From Scandinavium hiltneri (GTDB lineage: Bacteria > Pseudomonadota > Gammaproteobacteria > Enterobacterales > Enterobacteriaceae), in assembly GCF_024764835.1 (NCBI RefSeq), contig NZ_JALIGE010000074.1:248001-312000 (forward strand): a DNA stretch of 64,000 nucleotides. Direction: 5' to 3'. Shown here one piece after another: positions 27,484 to 37,470 of the stretch. Every line of letters begins with the position of its first letter. Within the stretch, counting starts at the first letter, position 1. The notes beneath the pieces are model-generated. The model ran no database searches. It was not told where the DNA came from and worked only from the letters and a program-made list of their open reading frames with translations. The position numbers were made by a program, and so were the translations under genes.

Positions 27484-27676
27484 CAATTACGTTATTTCAC
27501 ACTGCGATTAAGAGAATGCACAAACGTGCGCTGGCTCGCAAAATAATTAGGGTGAAGCAGCATTTTTCGGCCCTGCTCCAGAACAACAATGCAACAAATA
27601 GCTGAAACGATTTAAAATCAGATCACGGTCATAAATTAGAAAATAAACCAAATATCATAATCAGAAGATAAAAATC
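27484..27676. promoter_or_regulatory. xylA/xylF divergent control region with XylR- and CRP-like sites
   Basis: The 372-base gap between xylA and xylF keeps blocks I recall from the E. coli region. A xylA-side XylR block lies at 27484-27523 (core GTTATTTCACACTGCGATTA). A CRP-like sequence AATCAGATCACGGTCATAAA is at about 27616-27635. A xylF-side XylR block contains two direct repeats, AGAAAATAAA at 27638-27647 and AGAAGATAAA at 27663-27672. The CRP-like site is weak by consensus and is called mainly from position. Confidence 0.65.
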
Positions 27677-27786
27677 TGTAATTGCCATTAATCCTACCCG
27701 TGCTAAAAATTTGCAGCGTATCCATCGTATTTGTTTCTTTTATCGCCAATCTCTGCACCTCCTACACTTACAAAAGGCCCTGCATA

Positions 27787-28779
27787 ATGAAGATAAAGAA
27801 CCTTTGCCTCACGCTGTGTGCCTCGCTACTGCTGACCAGTTTCGCGGGCATCGCCAAAGAAGTAAAAATCGGAATGGCTATCGACGACCTGCGTCTTGAA
27901 CGCTGGCAAAAAGATCGCGACATATTTGTTCATAAAGCCGAATCATTAGGCGCAAAAGTCTTTGTACAATCCGCAAATGGTAATGAAGAAACACAAATGT
28001 CGCAGATTGAAAATATGATCAACCGCGGCGTGGATGTGCTTGTTATTATTCCTTATAACGGCCAAGTGTTAAGTAACGTTATTAAAGAAGCGAAACAGGA
28101 GGGCATTAAAGTCCTGGCCTATGACCGCATGATTAATAACGCCGATATTGATTTCTATATTTCCTTTGATAATGAAAAAGTCGGTGAAATGCAGGCCCAG
28201 AGCCTGGTCGACAAAGTGCCGACCGGGAACTACTTCCTGATGGGCGGTTCACCGGTGGATAACAACGCGAAGCTGTTCCGCGCCGGGCAGATGAAAGTCC
28301 TGAAACCGTTCATCGACGACGGCAAAATTAAAGTGGTGGGCGATCAGTGGGCCGACGGCTGGTTGCCTGAAAATGCGCTGAAAATTATGGAAAACGCGCT
28401 GACCGCCAACAATAACAAGATTGACGCTGTAGTGGCCTCGAATGATGCCACCGCTGGGGGCGCGATTCAGGCGCTGAGCGCACAGGGGCTGGCGGGGAAA
28501 GTCGCCATTTCCGGTCAGGATGCTGACCTCGCCGGGGTGAAACGCATTATCGCGGGCACCCAGACGATGACGGTTTATAAACCTATCACCCAACTTGCCA
28601 ACACTGCCGCTGAAATCGCGGTTGAGCTCGGCAACGGCCAGCAGCCGAAATCTGACACCACGCTCAATAACGGGCTGAAAGACGTGCCTGCGCGTCTGCT
28701 CACGCCGATTGAAGTCAATAAGACCAATATCGACCAGACCGTGATTAAAGACGGCTTCCACAAGAAGAGCGAGCTGTAA
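27787..28779 (+). CDS. xylF: D-xylose-binding periplasmic protein
   Basis: 330-residue substrate-binding protein of the xylose ABC transporter, the same length as in E. coli. Residues 1-23 are a signal peptide (CASLLLTSFAGIAKEV region). The mature protein has the two-lobed sugar-binding fold, with IGMAIDDLRLERW at the start and VVASNDATAGGAIQAL for the ligand pocket. The start was set at the ATG at 27787 on homology; the ribosome site is weak (AAAAGG, about ten bases upstream). First gene of xylFGH, induced by XylR with xylose. Confidence 0.97.
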   Translation: MKIKNLCLTLCASLLLTSFAGIAKEVKIGMAIDDLRLERWQKDRDIFVHKAESLGAKVFVQSANGNEETQMSQIENMINRGVDVLVIIPYNGQVLSNVIKEAKQEGIKVLAYDRMINNADIDFYISFDNEKVGEMQAQSLVDKVPTGNYFLMGGSPVDNNAKLFRAGQMKVLKPFIDDGKIKVVGDQWADGWLPENALKIMENALTANNNKIDAVVASNDATAGGAIQALSAQGLAGKVAISGQDADLAGVKRIIAGTQTMTVYKPITQLANTAAEIAVELGNGQQPKSDTTLNNGLKDVPARLLTPIEVNKTNIDQTVIKDGFHKKSEL

Positions 28780-28841
28780 TTCCGCGCGCCCCTTTCACGA
28801 GGGGCATTTTCTTTTTACGTGGAACGCTACGTGGAGTCGCC

Positions 28842-30383
28842 ATGCCTTATTTACTTGAAATGAAGAGTATTACCAAAGCCTTCGGAGCGGTAAAAGCCGT
28901 TGATAATGTCAGTCTGCGGTTGAACGCCGGGGAAGTGGTTTCTCTGTGCGGCGAGAATGGCTCAGGCAAATCGACGCTGATGAAAGTGCTGTGCGGAATT
29001 TATCCTCACGGTACCTACGACGGTGAAATCGTCTTTGCCGGAGAACCGGTGCACGCCGCGCAGATTCGCGATACCGAACGTCGGGGCATTGCCATTATTC
29101 ATCAGGAGCTGGCACTGGTTAAGCATCTGACGGTGCTGGAAAACATCTTTCTGGGCGCTGAAATCACCCGCCACGGCATTCTCGATTACGACCAGATGAC
29201 GCTGCGCTGCGAAAAACTTCTCGCGCAGGTGAGCCTCGCCATTTCGCCCGACACCCGCGTCGGCGATTTAGGCCTCGGGCAACAGCAACTGGTGGAAATC
29301 GCCAAAGCGCTGAACAAGCAGGTACGCCTGCTGATTCTGGATGAACCAACCGCCTCGCTGACCGAACAGGAAACGGCGATTCTGCTGAACATCATTCGCG
29401 ATCTGCAAAATCATGACATCGCCTGTATCTATATTTCGCACAAGCTCAATGAAGTGAAGGCTATTTCCGACACCATTTGCGTGATCCGCGATGGGCAGCA
29501 CATCGGCACCCGCGACGCAAAAGGCATGAGCGAAGACGACATCATCACCATGATGGTGGGCCGCGAACTGACGGCGCTGTATCCCAACGAGCCGCACATG
29601 CCCGGCGAGGAAATCCTGCGGGTAGAACACCTCACCGCCTGGCATCCGGTCAATCGTCATATCAAGCGAGTGAATGACATCTCCTTCTCGTTGCGACGCG
29701 GGGAAATTCTCGGTATCGCGGGGCTGGTCGGAGCCGGGCGCACCGAAGCAGTCCAGTGTCTGTTTGGCGTCTGGCGCGGACGCTGGGAAGGTAGCGTGTT
29801 TATCGACGGCAAAGCGGTGAACATTGAGAACTGCCAGCAGGCGATAGCCCACGGCATCGCGATGGTTCCGGAAGACCGCAAGAAAGACGGCATTGTGCCA
29901 ATGATGTCGGTCGGGAAAAACATCACGCTGGCGGCGTTGAATCAGTTCTCCGGGCCGCTCAGCTCGCTGGACGACGCCGCAGAGCAGAACTGCATTCTGC
30001 AATCGATCTCACGGCTGAAAGTGAAAACCTCATCCCCCGAGCTGGCCATTGGCAGGCTCAGCGGCGGCAATCAGCAAAAGGCGATTCTTGCCCGCTGCCT
30101 GCTGCTCAATCCTCGCATTCTGATCCTTGATGAACCGACGCGCGGCATTGATATCGGCGCGAAATACGAAATCTACAAACTGATTAATCAACTGGTGCAG
30201 CAGGGCATCGCGGTCATTGTCATCTCTTCCGAACTGCCGGAAGTGCTTGGCCTGAGCGACCGCGTGCTGGTGATGCACGAAGGCAAACTGAAAGCGGACC
30301 TGGTCAACCATCAACTGACGCAGGAAAAAGTAATGGAAGCGGCCCTGAGGAGTGAGCGTCATGTCGAAAAACACGCCGTCTGA
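28842..30383 (+). CDS. xylG: Xylose ABC transporter ATP-binding protein
   Basis: 513-residue ATPase with two fused ABC domains, as in all sugar transporters of the CUT2 family. The first Walker A is GENGSGKST (residues 37-45); the second domain has a degenerate GLVGAGRTE in the Walker A place, typical of this family. Signatures LGLGQQQLVEIAKAL and LSGGNQQKAILAR are present, with LILDEPTAS and LILDEPTRG as Walker B motifs. It powers xylose import through XylH. The 3' end overlaps xylH by 23 bases. Confidence 0.97.
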   Translation: MPYLLEMKSITKAFGAVKAVDNVSLRLNAGEVVSLCGENGSGKSTLMKVLCGIYPHGTYDGEIVFAGEPVHAAQIRDTERRGIAIIHQELALVKHLTVLENIFLGAEITRHGILDYDQMTLRCEKLLAQVSLAISPDTRVGDLGLGQQQLVEIAKALNKQVRLLILDEPTASLTEQETAILLNIIRDLQNHDIACIYISHKLNEVKAISDTICVIRDGQHIGTRDAKGMSEDDIITMMVGRELTALYPNEPHMPGEEILRVEHLTAWHPVNRHIKRVNDISFSLRRGEILGIAGLVGAGRTEAVQCLFGVWRGRWEGSVFIDGKAVNIENCQQAIAHGIAMVPEDRKKDGIVPMMSVGKNITLAALNQFSGPLSSLDDAAEQNCILQSISRLKVKTSSPELAIGRLSGGNQQKAILARCLLLNPRILILDEPTRGIDIGAKYEIYKLINQLVQQGIAVIVISSELPEVLGLSDRVLVMHEGKLKADLVNHQLTQEKVMEAALRSERHVEKHAV

Positions 30384-31542
30384 ACTGAAGCTCGACGCGC
30401 AAAGGCCCGCCGCCTTCGCCGGGCTGAAAAAACTCAATTTGCAGGTGTTTGTGATGATCGCGGCGATCGTGGCGATCATGCTGTTCTTCACCTGGACCAC
30501 AGACGGATCGTATCTCAGCGCGCGTAACGTCTCGAACCTGCTGCGCCAGACCGCTATCACCGGCATTCTGGCGGTCGGGATGGTGTTCGTCATTATCTCC
30601 GCAGAAATCGATTTGTCGGTCGGCTCGATGATGGGCCTGCTGGGCGGTGTGGCGGCCATTTTCGACGTCTGGCTCGGCTGGCCGCTGCCGTTAACGATTG
30701 TGGTCACGCTGGTGCTGGGGCTGGTATTAGGGGCCTGGAACGGATGGTGGGTGGCTTACCGGAAAGTCCCGTCGTTTATCGTCACCCTGGCCGGGATGCT
30801 GGCGTTTCGCGGCATCCTGATTGGCATCACCAACGGTACCACAGTTTCACCCACCAGCCTGGCGATGTCGCAAATCGGTCAGAGCTATCTGCCCGACGGC
30901 ATTGGCTTTGTCATTGGTGTGCTGGGCCTGTTCGTGTTCGTCGCCTGGCAATGGCGCGGGCGTATGCGTCGCCAGGCGCTCGAGCTGACTAACCCTGCAT
31001 CCACGCGCGTGGTGGGGCGTCAGGCTATTACTGCGGTGATTGCCCTCGGCGCGGTCTGGATGCTGAACGATTATCGCGGCGTGCCGACGCCAGTGCTGAT
31101 CCTCGCCCTGCTGTTGCTGGCAGGCATGTTTATGGCCACCCGTACGGCGTTTGGCCGTCGCATTTATGCCATCGGCGGTAATCTGGAAGCCGCCCGGTTG
31201 TCAGGCATTAACGTGGAACGCACCAAACTCGCGGTCTTCGCGATTAACGGCCTGATGGTGGCCATTGCCGGGCTTATTTTGAGCTCGCGCCTGGGGGCCG
31301 GTTCTCCATCCGCCGGGAACATCGCCGAACTCGACGCCATCGCCGCCTGTGTGATTGGCGGCACCAGCCTCGCAGGCGGCGTGGGCAGCGTAGCGGGCGC
31401 AGTCATGGGGGCATTTATCATGTCAGCGCTGGATAACGGAATGAGCATGATGGACGTGCCAACTTTCTGGCAATATATCGTTAAGGGCGCCATTTTGCTG
31501 CTGGCGGTGTGGATGGATTCTGCCACTAAGCGGCGGGCCTGA
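30361..31542 (+). CDS. xylH: Xylose ABC transporter permease
   Basis: 393-residue inner-membrane permease with about ten or more membrane segments, the same length as E. coli XylH. Landmarks are GMVFVIISAEIDLSVGSMMG and AACVIGGTSLAGGVGSVAGA, both characteristic of CUT2 permeases (RbsC/XylH). The start ATG at 30361 lies inside the end of xylG, with CTGAGGAGTG as the ribosome site, so translation is coupled to xylG. A GTG nine bases earlier is less likely by homology. Confidence 0.96.
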   Translation: MSKNTPSELKLDAQRPAAFAGLKKLNLQVFVMIAAIVAIMLFFTWTTDGSYLSARNVSNLLRQTAITGILAVGMVFVIISAEIDLSVGSMMGLLGGVAAIFDVWLGWPLPLTIVVTLVLGLVLGAWNGWWVAYRKVPSFIVTLAGMLAFRGILIGITNGTTVSPTSLAMSQIGQSYLPDGIGFVIGVLGLFVFVAWQWRGRMRRQALELTNPASTRVVGRQAITAVIALGAVWMLNDYRGVPTPVLILALLLLAGMFMATRTAFGRRIYAIGGNLEAARLSGINVERTKLAVFAINGLMVAIAGLILSSRLGAGSPSAGNIAELDAIAACVIGGTSLAGGVGSVAGAVMGAFIMSALDNGMSMMDVPTFWQYIVKGAILLLAVWMDSATKRRA

Positions 31543-31613
31543 TCGCGGCAATTTCCGCTACGATGGCGACACTTTCGGGTCTCGCCATCCTTGTTTCTTC
31601 AGGAAAGCAAAAC

Positions 31614-32792
31614 ATGTTTGAAAAGCGCCACCGGGTCACGCTGTTATTCAACGCCAACAAAGCCTATGACCGTCAGGTTGTGGAAGGCGTGGGCGAGTAC
31701 TTGCAGGCGTCCCAGTCGGAATGGGATATTTTTATCGAAGAGGATTTTCGCGCCCGCATTGAAAACATAAAGGAATGTCTCGGTGACGGCGTTATCGCCG
31801 ACTTTGACGATCCGATAATCGAAGCCCTGCTCGGCGATGTTGAAGTGCCTATCGTCGGCGTTGGCGGTTCGTATCATCGTCCGGAGCACTATCCTCCGGT
31901 TCACTATATCGCGACGGATAACCATGCCCTGGTAGAAAGCGCGTTTTTACATCTGAAGGAAAAAGGCGTTCATCGCTTTGCTTTTTACGGCCTGCCCTCC
32001 TCCAGCGGCAAGCGCTGGGCCGTCGAGCGCGAGCATGCGTTTTGCCAGATTGTGGCGAAAGAGAAATACCGCGGTGTGGTGTATCAGGGCCAGGAAACCG
32101 CGCCGGATAACTGGCAGCATGCGCAAAATCGGCTGGCCGACTGGCTGCAAACGCTGCCGCCGCAAACCGGGATTATCGCCGTGACCGACGCCCGTGCGCG
32201 TCACATCTTACAAGCCTGCGAACATCTGCATATTCCGGTGCCGGAAAAGCTGTGTGTGATTGGGATCGATAACGAAGAGCTGACGCGCTATCTGTCTCGC
32301 GTGGCGCTCTCCTCCGTGGCGCAGGGCACGCGCCAGATGGGCTATCAGGCCGCCAAACTGCTGCACCGTCTGCTGGATAACGAAGAGCTGCCGCTGCAAC
32401 GCCTGCTGGTCCCGCCGGTGCGTGTAATTGAGCGGCGCTCCACGGATTATCGTTCTCTCGACGATCCGGCGGTGATTCAGGCGATGCACTACATCCGCAA
32501 TAACGCCTGCAAGGGCATTAAGGTGGAACAGGTGCTGGATGCGGTGGGGATTTCGCGTTCCAATCTGGAGAAACGCTTTAAAGAGGAAGTGGGCGAAACC
32601 ATTCACGCCGTTATTCACAGCGAGAAGCTGGAAAAAGCGCGCAGCCTGCTGGTGTCGACATCCTTATCCATCAACGAGATCTCGCAGATGTGCGGCTATC
32701 CGTCGCTACAATATTTCTATTCGGTGTTTAAAAAGGAATACGACACCACGCCCAAAGAATATCGCGAACGCTTCGGCGAAGCGCTGGTGTAG
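31614..32792 (+). CDS. xylR: Xylose operon activator XylR
   Basis: 392-residue activator, the same length as E. coli XylR. The N-terminal about 270 residues form a LacI/periplasmic-binding-like xylose sensor (LLFNANKAYDRQVVEGVGEY), and residues 285-390 an AraC-type DNA-binding domain (GIKVEQVLDAVGISRSNLEKRF and SINEISQMCGYPSLQYFYSVFKK). It activates xylAB and xylFGH with xylose. The start at 31614 has AGGAAAG upstream; the frame is open 51 bases earlier without homology. The 71-base gap after xylH contains no terminator, so read-through is likely. Confidence 0.97.
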   Translation: MFEKRHRVTLLFNANKAYDRQVVEGVGEYLQASQSEWDIFIEEDFRARIENIKECLGDGVIADFDDPIIEALLGDVEVPIVGVGGSYHRPEHYPPVHYIATDNHALVESAFLHLKEKGVHRFAFYGLPSSSGKRWAVEREHAFCQIVAKEKYRGVVYQGQETAPDNWQHAQNRLADWLQTLPPQTGIIAVTDARARHILQACEHLHIPVPEKLCVIGIDNEELTRYLSRVALSSVAQGTRQMGYQAAKLLHRLLDNEELPLQRLLVPPVRVIERRSTDYRSLDDPAVIQAMHYIRNNACKGIKVEQVLDAVGISRSNLEKRFKEEVGETIHAVIHSEKLEKARSLLVSTSLSINEISQMCGYPSLQYFYSVFKKEYDTTPKEYRERFGEALV

Positions 32793-32811
32793 CCGGCGCT
32801 GAAAACAAAAA

Positions 32812-32835
32812 CGCCTTCCGATGGAAGGCGCTTTT
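32812..32835. terminator. Bidirectional terminator between xylR and bax
   Basis: CGCCTTCC pairs with GGAAGGCG around a three-base loop. TTTT follows on the plus strand, and TTTTTGTTTT follows on the minus strand, so it can end both convergent genes. Confidence 0.88.
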
Positions 32836-32857
32836 AGTGGTATCAGGCAGAGCGTGA

Positions 32858-33676
32858 TTACATGTGAGCGGCAATCAGACGCTGATTATCCTGGTACATG
32901 CTGAACAAGAAGTTGTTGTAGCTCGACCCGCGGGTCGAATAACCTTTCAGCTTGTGGATCATCGCGCTGGCCGTCACTTCCTGGTCCGTTTTACGCAGCT
33001 GCGCACGGGACTTACGGAATGACTTATAAGCCGGATGCGTGTTCAGGTTCACCACATACGCTTCAACAGACTCTTTGACGGTGTCAAAGTGCGAGTAGCC
33101 TTTCACCTTACCCGCGCATTTGCCACGGCCACACTTCATGCCGAACAGATTGTTGTTGTTACGTGCGAGTTTCGAGGTGCCCCAACCGCTTTCTGCTGCG
33201 GCCATGGTCGCAACCATGCTGCCAGGAATGATATCCACGCGCTCAAGCAGCGAGTTCCATGGAATTTTACGCGTATTCCCGGACCAACTGATTTTGTAGC
33301 GCTGAGTAATACCTTTCAGGCGCGAGCGCTCTGTCGGCGACCAGCGGCCATCGTACTGTTTAGAAACAAGCCAGTTACGATCGGCGGTGATTGCTGCATT
33401 TTGACTGGTAATATAAGGCATTACGGTCCGGAGAAACGCTTTTTTACGAGGTGTTCCGGAAGGGTATTTTCGCAAATCAGGAAGTGAACTACTCTTTGCA
33501 CTATTGCGAGAATACTCTTGTTTACTGCTTACCTTGGTACTACTACTTGTCTTTATTACCGGGGCTTTGTGACTCGTTGTTGCTGTGTGCGTTGTTGCCA
33601 GCACCCCACCCGAAAATACACCGGTGAGTAACATGAGTATCGCGGCCCCATATCGTCGAATGGGAGTCGATATCAT
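32858..33676 (-). CDS. bax: Glucosaminidase-domain protein Bax
   Basis: 272-residue exported protein matching E. coli Bax. The N-terminus has a signal-like hydrophobic segment (AAILMLLTGVFSGGVLA). The C-terminal 150 residues form a flagellar-FlgJ/LytG-type beta-N-acetylglucosaminidase domain with the catalytic glutamate in MAAAESGWGTSKLARNNNNLFG. It probably acts on peptidoglycan; the physiological role is unknown. The start ATG at 33676 has AGGAG at five bases and gives the E. coli-like ISTPIRRYGAA; the frame is open further upstream without homology. Confidence 0.93.
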   Translation of the reverse strand: MISTPIRRYGAAILMLLTGVFSGGVLATTHTATTSHKAPVIKTSSSTKVSSKQEYSRNSAKSSSLPDLRKYPSGTPRKKAFLRTVMPYITSQNAAITADRNWLVSKQYDGRWSPTERSRLKGITQRYKISWSGNTRKIPWNSLLERVDIIPGSMVATMAAAESGWGTSKLARNNNNLFGMKCGRGKCAGKVKGYSHFDTVKESVEAYVVNLNTHPAYKSFRKSRAQLRKTDQEVTASAMIHKLKGYSTRGSSYNNFLFSMYQDNQRLIAAHM

Positions 33677-33904
33677 TAGGTCTCCTGGTCGGATATAAAC
33701 ATTCCAACACCTTGAATTATGCATATAACTGCGAAATGAATCGCGAATGATATCAAAAATACCCCAGCAGCGCACCCTATGATATAAGCAAATTCCTAAA
33801 CGAGGTTCTGCACGAAGGGCATTCTTTCGATTCATAAGTCTGAAATTCAAAGCTTAATCGCAGAAATTCCTGTTCTCATTAGAGGCGGATCACTCACCCT
33901 GCGA

Positions 33905-33937
33905 CGTCCTCCCCTGGAATGCCCGTTCAGGAGGAGG
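33905..33937. promoter_or_regulatory. Probable MalT boxes upstream of malS
   Basis: The MalT box consensus is GGGGA(T/G)GAGG. GGGGAGGACG occurs on the minus strand at 33905-33914 (nine of ten) and CAGGAGGAGG on the plus strand at 33928-33937 (eight of ten). They lie 55-87 bases before the malS ATG, where MalT would activate. The rest of the bax-malS gap shows no other clear signal. Confidence 0.5.
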
Positions 33938-33991
33938 GATAACGCCGTGGCAACTGGCAAAATGCACAAAAACTGTTTTCAGGTGAACGCC

Positions 33992-36022
33992 ATGAAACTT
34001 GCCGCTGTTGTATTACTTCTGCTGCCCGGAGCCGCCTTCGCAGGCTGGACCGCCCCGGAATTCCCTGCGTTCAAACCTGAAGGCAGCGGGACGTTTGTCA
34101 GTCAGAAAACGCTGACGAAGGGTACACATCCATTGACGTTGCATCTTGACCAACAGTGCTGGCAGCCCGCTTCGGCGATAAAACTGAATGAAATGCTGTC
34201 GCTTGAACCCTGCCACGGCGATGCCCCGCAGTGGCGGCTGTTCCGCGACGGCGAGTATACGCTGGCGGTGGATACCCGCTCAGGCACGCCAACGCTGATG
34301 TTGAGCGTCAAAACTGAGGCTGCGGCAACCGCGAATGTGGAAGTGCACCAGTGCCCACGCTGGGACGGTAAACCGCTCACACTGGATGTCAGCAAGATCT
34401 TCGCAGAAGGCAGCACGGTCCGCGATTTTTACAGTGGGAAAACCGCGGCGGTGAAAGACGGAAAAATCACTATGCAGCCTGCTAACGGTAGCAATGGCCT
34501 GCTGCTGCTGGAAAATGCGCAAACCCAGCAGCCCGCTGCTTTTGACTGGCATAACGCCACGGTCTATTTCGTATTGACCGACCGCTATGTGAACGGCAAT
34601 CCGGGTAACGACCACAGTTACGGTCGCCATAGCGATGGTTTGCAGGAGATCGGCACATTTCACGGCGGCGATTTGCAGGGGCTGACCAGTAAACTCGATT
34701 ATCTACAGCAGCTCGGGGTCAATGCGCTGTGGATTAGCTCGCCGCTGGAGCAAATTCACGGCTGGGTCGGGGGCGGCACCAAAGGAGATTTCCCGCACTA
34801 CGCCTATCACGGCTATTACCCGCAGGACTGGACAAAACTCGACGCCAACATGGGTAACGAGGACGACCTGCGTCGTCTGGTAGACGAAGCCCACAGGCGC
34901 GGCATCCGCATTCTGTTTGACGTGGTGATGAACCACACCGGTTATGCCACGCTGGCCGATATGCAAGCGTATCAGTTTGGCGCACTCTATTTGCAGGGCG
35001 ATGCGCTGAAGAAAACCCTCGGCGAGCACTGGACCGACTGGAAACCCGGTCCAGGCCAGACCTGGCACAGTTTTAATGATTACATCAACTTTAGCGATAA
35101 AACGGCGTGGGCAAAATGGTGGGGCAAGCAGTGGGTCCGCACCGATATTGGCGACTACGACAACCCCGGCTTTGACGATTTAACGATGTCGCTGGCCTTC
35201 CTGCCGGATCTCAAAACCGAATCCACAACCGTTTCTGGCCTGCCGGTGTTTTATCAGCACAAACCGGATACCGCAGCCAGGGCCATTGCGGGCTACACAC
35301 CGCGTGACTACCTGACGCACTGGCTGAGCCAATGGGTGCGGGATTACGGCATCGACGGTTTCCGGATTGATACCGCAAAACACGTTGAACTCCCGGCCTG
35401 GCAGCAGCTAAAAACGCAGGCCACCGAAGCGCTGGCGGCGTGGAAGAAGGCGAATCCGGGTAAATCTCCGGATGATGGCGCATTCTGGATGACCGGCGAA
35501 GCCTGGGGCCACGGCGTGATGCAGAGTACGTATTATCAGCACGGCTTCGACGCGATGATTAATTTCGATTATCAGGACCAGGCGGCGAAAGCGGTGAATT
35601 GCCTCGCCAACATCGACCCCACCTGGCAGCAAATGGCTGACAAATTGCAGAACTTCAACGTGCTGAGCTATCTCTCCTCCCATGACACGCGATTGTTCCG
35701 CGAGGGTGGCAGTGAAGGCGCCGAACTGTTGTTGCTCACCCCGGGTGCGGTACAGATATTTTACGGTGACGAATCTGCCCGCCCGTTTGGCCCTACCGGC
35801 TCCGATCCGTTGCAGGGCACGCGCTCAGATATGAACTGGCAGGATATCACCGGGAAAGAAGCCGCCACCGTCGCCCATTGGCAGAAACTTGGCCAGTTCC
35901 GCGCCCGCCATCCGGCCATTGGTGCGGGACGCCAAACCACGCTCACATTACCTCAAGGCTACGGTTTCGTGCGCGAACATGACGGTGATAAAGTGATGGT
36001 GGTGTGGGCGGCAAAACCCTGA
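33992..36022 (+). CDS. malS: Periplasmic alpha-amylase MalS
   Basis: 676-residue secreted GH13 alpha-amylase, the same length as E. coli MalS. It cleaves maltodextrins in the periplasm. Residues 1-17 are a signal peptide cut after AAFA. The first 180 residues form the N-terminal domain special to MalS, with cysteines for disulfides. The catalytic barrel carries DVVMNH (310-315), nucleophile Asp460 in GFRIDTAKH, acid/base Glu503 in GEAWGHG and His564-Asp565 in SSHDTR. Start ATG 33992 with AGGTGA upstream. Likely MalT-dependent. Confidence 0.97.
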   Translation: MKLAAVVLLLLPGAAFAGWTAPEFPAFKPEGSGTFVSQKTLTKGTHPLTLHLDQQCWQPASAIKLNEMLSLEPCHGDAPQWRLFRDGEYTLAVDTRSGTPTLMLSVKTEAAATANVEVHQCPRWDGKPLTLDVSKIFAEGSTVRDFYSGKTAAVKDGKITMQPANGSNGLLLLENAQTQQPAAFDWHNATVYFVLTDRYVNGNPGNDHSYGRHSDGLQEIGTFHGGDLQGLTSKLDYLQQLGVNALWISSPLEQIHGWVGGGTKGDFPHYAYHGYYPQDWTKLDANMGNEDDLRRLVDEAHRRGIRILFDVVMNHTGYATLADMQAYQFGALYLQGDALKKTLGEHWTDWKPGPGQTWHSFNDYINFSDKTAWAKWWGKQWVRTDIGDYDNPGFDDLTMSLAFLPDLKTESTTVSGLPVFYQHKPDTAARAIAGYTPRDYLTHWLSQWVRDYGIDGFRIDTAKHVELPAWQQLKTQATEALAAWKKANPGKSPDDGAFWMTGEAWGHGVMQSTYYQHGFDAMINFDYQDQAAKAVNCLANIDPTWQQMADKLQNFNVLSYLSSHDTRLFREGGSEGAELLLLTPGAVQIFYGDESARPFGPTGSDPLQGTRSDMNWQDITGKEAATVAHWQKLGQFRARHPAIGAGRQTTLTLPQGYGFVREHDGDKVMVVWAAKP

Positions 36023-36178
36023 CGGGCTAACTCCCTGCGCGACAAATAGTGTTTTCATCCGGAACGGATATTAAATGCAGAATAAATCACCAAACCAGAA
36101 ATGTTTCACCCGTTTGCACCGCGCTGGCACAGGGGTTATGGTTAGCCCCTACCCAGAAGACCGACAGAACACCTGCAT

Positions 36179-37435
36179 ATGACTTTTTCACTTTTCGGCG
36201 ACAAATTCACCCGTCATTCCGGTATCACCCGCCTGATGGAAGATCTCAACGATGGCCTGCGCACGCCAGGCGCCATCATGCTTGGCGGCGGCAACCCGGC
36301 ACAAATTCCGGAGATGAACGACTACTTCCAGAATCTGCTGGCAGACATGCTGGAAAGCGGCAAAGCCACTGAAGCGCTGTGTAACTATGATGGCCCGCAG
36401 GGCAAAACCGAACTGCTGGCCGCCCTGTCGACCATGCTGCGTGAAGAGCTCGGCTGGGATATCGGACCACAGAATATTGCACTGACCAATGGCAGCCAGA
36501 GCGCATTTTTCTACTTGTTTAACCTCTTCGCTGGCCGTCGTGCCGATGGAACCACCCGCAAAGTCCTGTTCCCGCTGACGCCGGAATACATTGGTTATGC
36601 CGATTCTGGCCTTGAAGAAGACCTGTTTGTCTCCGCGCGACCGAATATCGAGCTGCTGCCAGAAGGCCAGTTTAAGTATCACGTTGATTTCGAGCACCTC
36701 CGCGTGACCGACGAAACTGGGATGATCTGCGTTTCGCGCCCGACCAACCCGACGGGCAACGTCATCACTGATGAAGAGCTGTTGAAACTCGATGCGCTGG
36801 CCAATCAGCACGGTATTCCGCTGGTCATTGATAACGCTTACGGCGTGCCGTTCCCGGGCATTATCTTTAGCGAAGCGCGACCGCTGTGGAACCCGAACAT
36901 CGTGCTGTGCATGAGCCTGTCGAAGCTCGGCCTGCCGGGCAGTCGCTGCGGCATCATTATTGCCAATGAAAAAATCATCAGCGCAATCAGTAATATGAAC
37001 GGCATCATCAGCCTCTCCCCTGGCGGCATTGGCCCGGCGATGATGTGCGAAATGATCCAACGCAAAGACCTGCTGCGCCTGTCAGAAACGGTCATCAAAC
37101 CGTTCTACTACCAGCGCGTTCACGAAACGATTGCTACTATTCGCCGTTATTTGCCGGAAGAACGCTGCCTGATCCACAAGCCAGAAGGCGCTATTTTCCT
37201 GTGGCTGTGGTTTAAAGACCTGCCGATTACCACTGAAATTTTGTACCAGCGCCTGAAAAAGCGCGGCGTACTGATGGTGCCTGGCGACTTCTTCTTCCCG
37301 GGACTCGATAAGCCGTGGCCACATACGCACCAGTGTATGCGCATGAATTACGTGCCGGACCCGGAGAAAATCGAAGCGGGGGTCAAAATACTTGCCGAGG
37401 AAATAGAAAAAGCCTGGCAGGAAAGCGGCTGTTAA
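36179..37435 (+). CDS. avtA: Valine-pyruvate aminotransferase
   Basis: 418-residue PLP-dependent class I aminotransferase matching E. coli AvtA. It transfers the amino group between valine (or alpha-aminobutyrate) and pyruvate, making alanine. The PLP-binding lysine is Lys249 in CMSLSKLGLPGSRCG, supported by Asp218 and Tyr221 in VIDNAYG and NPTG at 190-193. The start ATG at 36179 directly follows CACCTGCAT. A small hairpin, GGGGTTA/TAGCCCC, lies in the leader near 36134-36151. A terminator follows. Confidence 0.96.
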   Translation: MTFSLFGDKFTRHSGITRLMEDLNDGLRTPGAIMLGGGNPAQIPEMNDYFQNLLADMLESGKATEALCNYDGPQGKTELLAALSTMLREELGWDIGPQNIALTNGSQSAFFYLFNLFAGRRADGTTRKVLFPLTPEYIGYADSGLEEDLFVSARPNIELLPEGQFKYHVDFEHLRVTDETGMICVSRPTNPTGNVITDEELLKLDALANQHGIPLVIDNAYGVPFPGIIFSEARPLWNPNIVLCMSLSKLGLPGSRCGIIIANEKIISAISNMNGIISLSPGGIGPAMMCEMIQRKDLLRLSETVIKPFYYQRVHETIATIRRYLPEERCLIHKPEGAIFLWLWFKDLPITTEILYQRLKKRGVLMVPGDFFFPGLDKPWPHTHQCMRMNYVPDPEKIEAGVKILAEEIEKAWQESGC

Positions 37436-37441
37436 ATAATA

Positions 37442-37470
37442 TTGGCCCTGAAAACTCGGGGCCAAAATTT
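37442..37470 (+). terminator. Terminator after avtA
   Basis: TTGGCCC pairs with GGGCCAA around a ten-base loop and is followed by AATTTT. Confidence 0.7.
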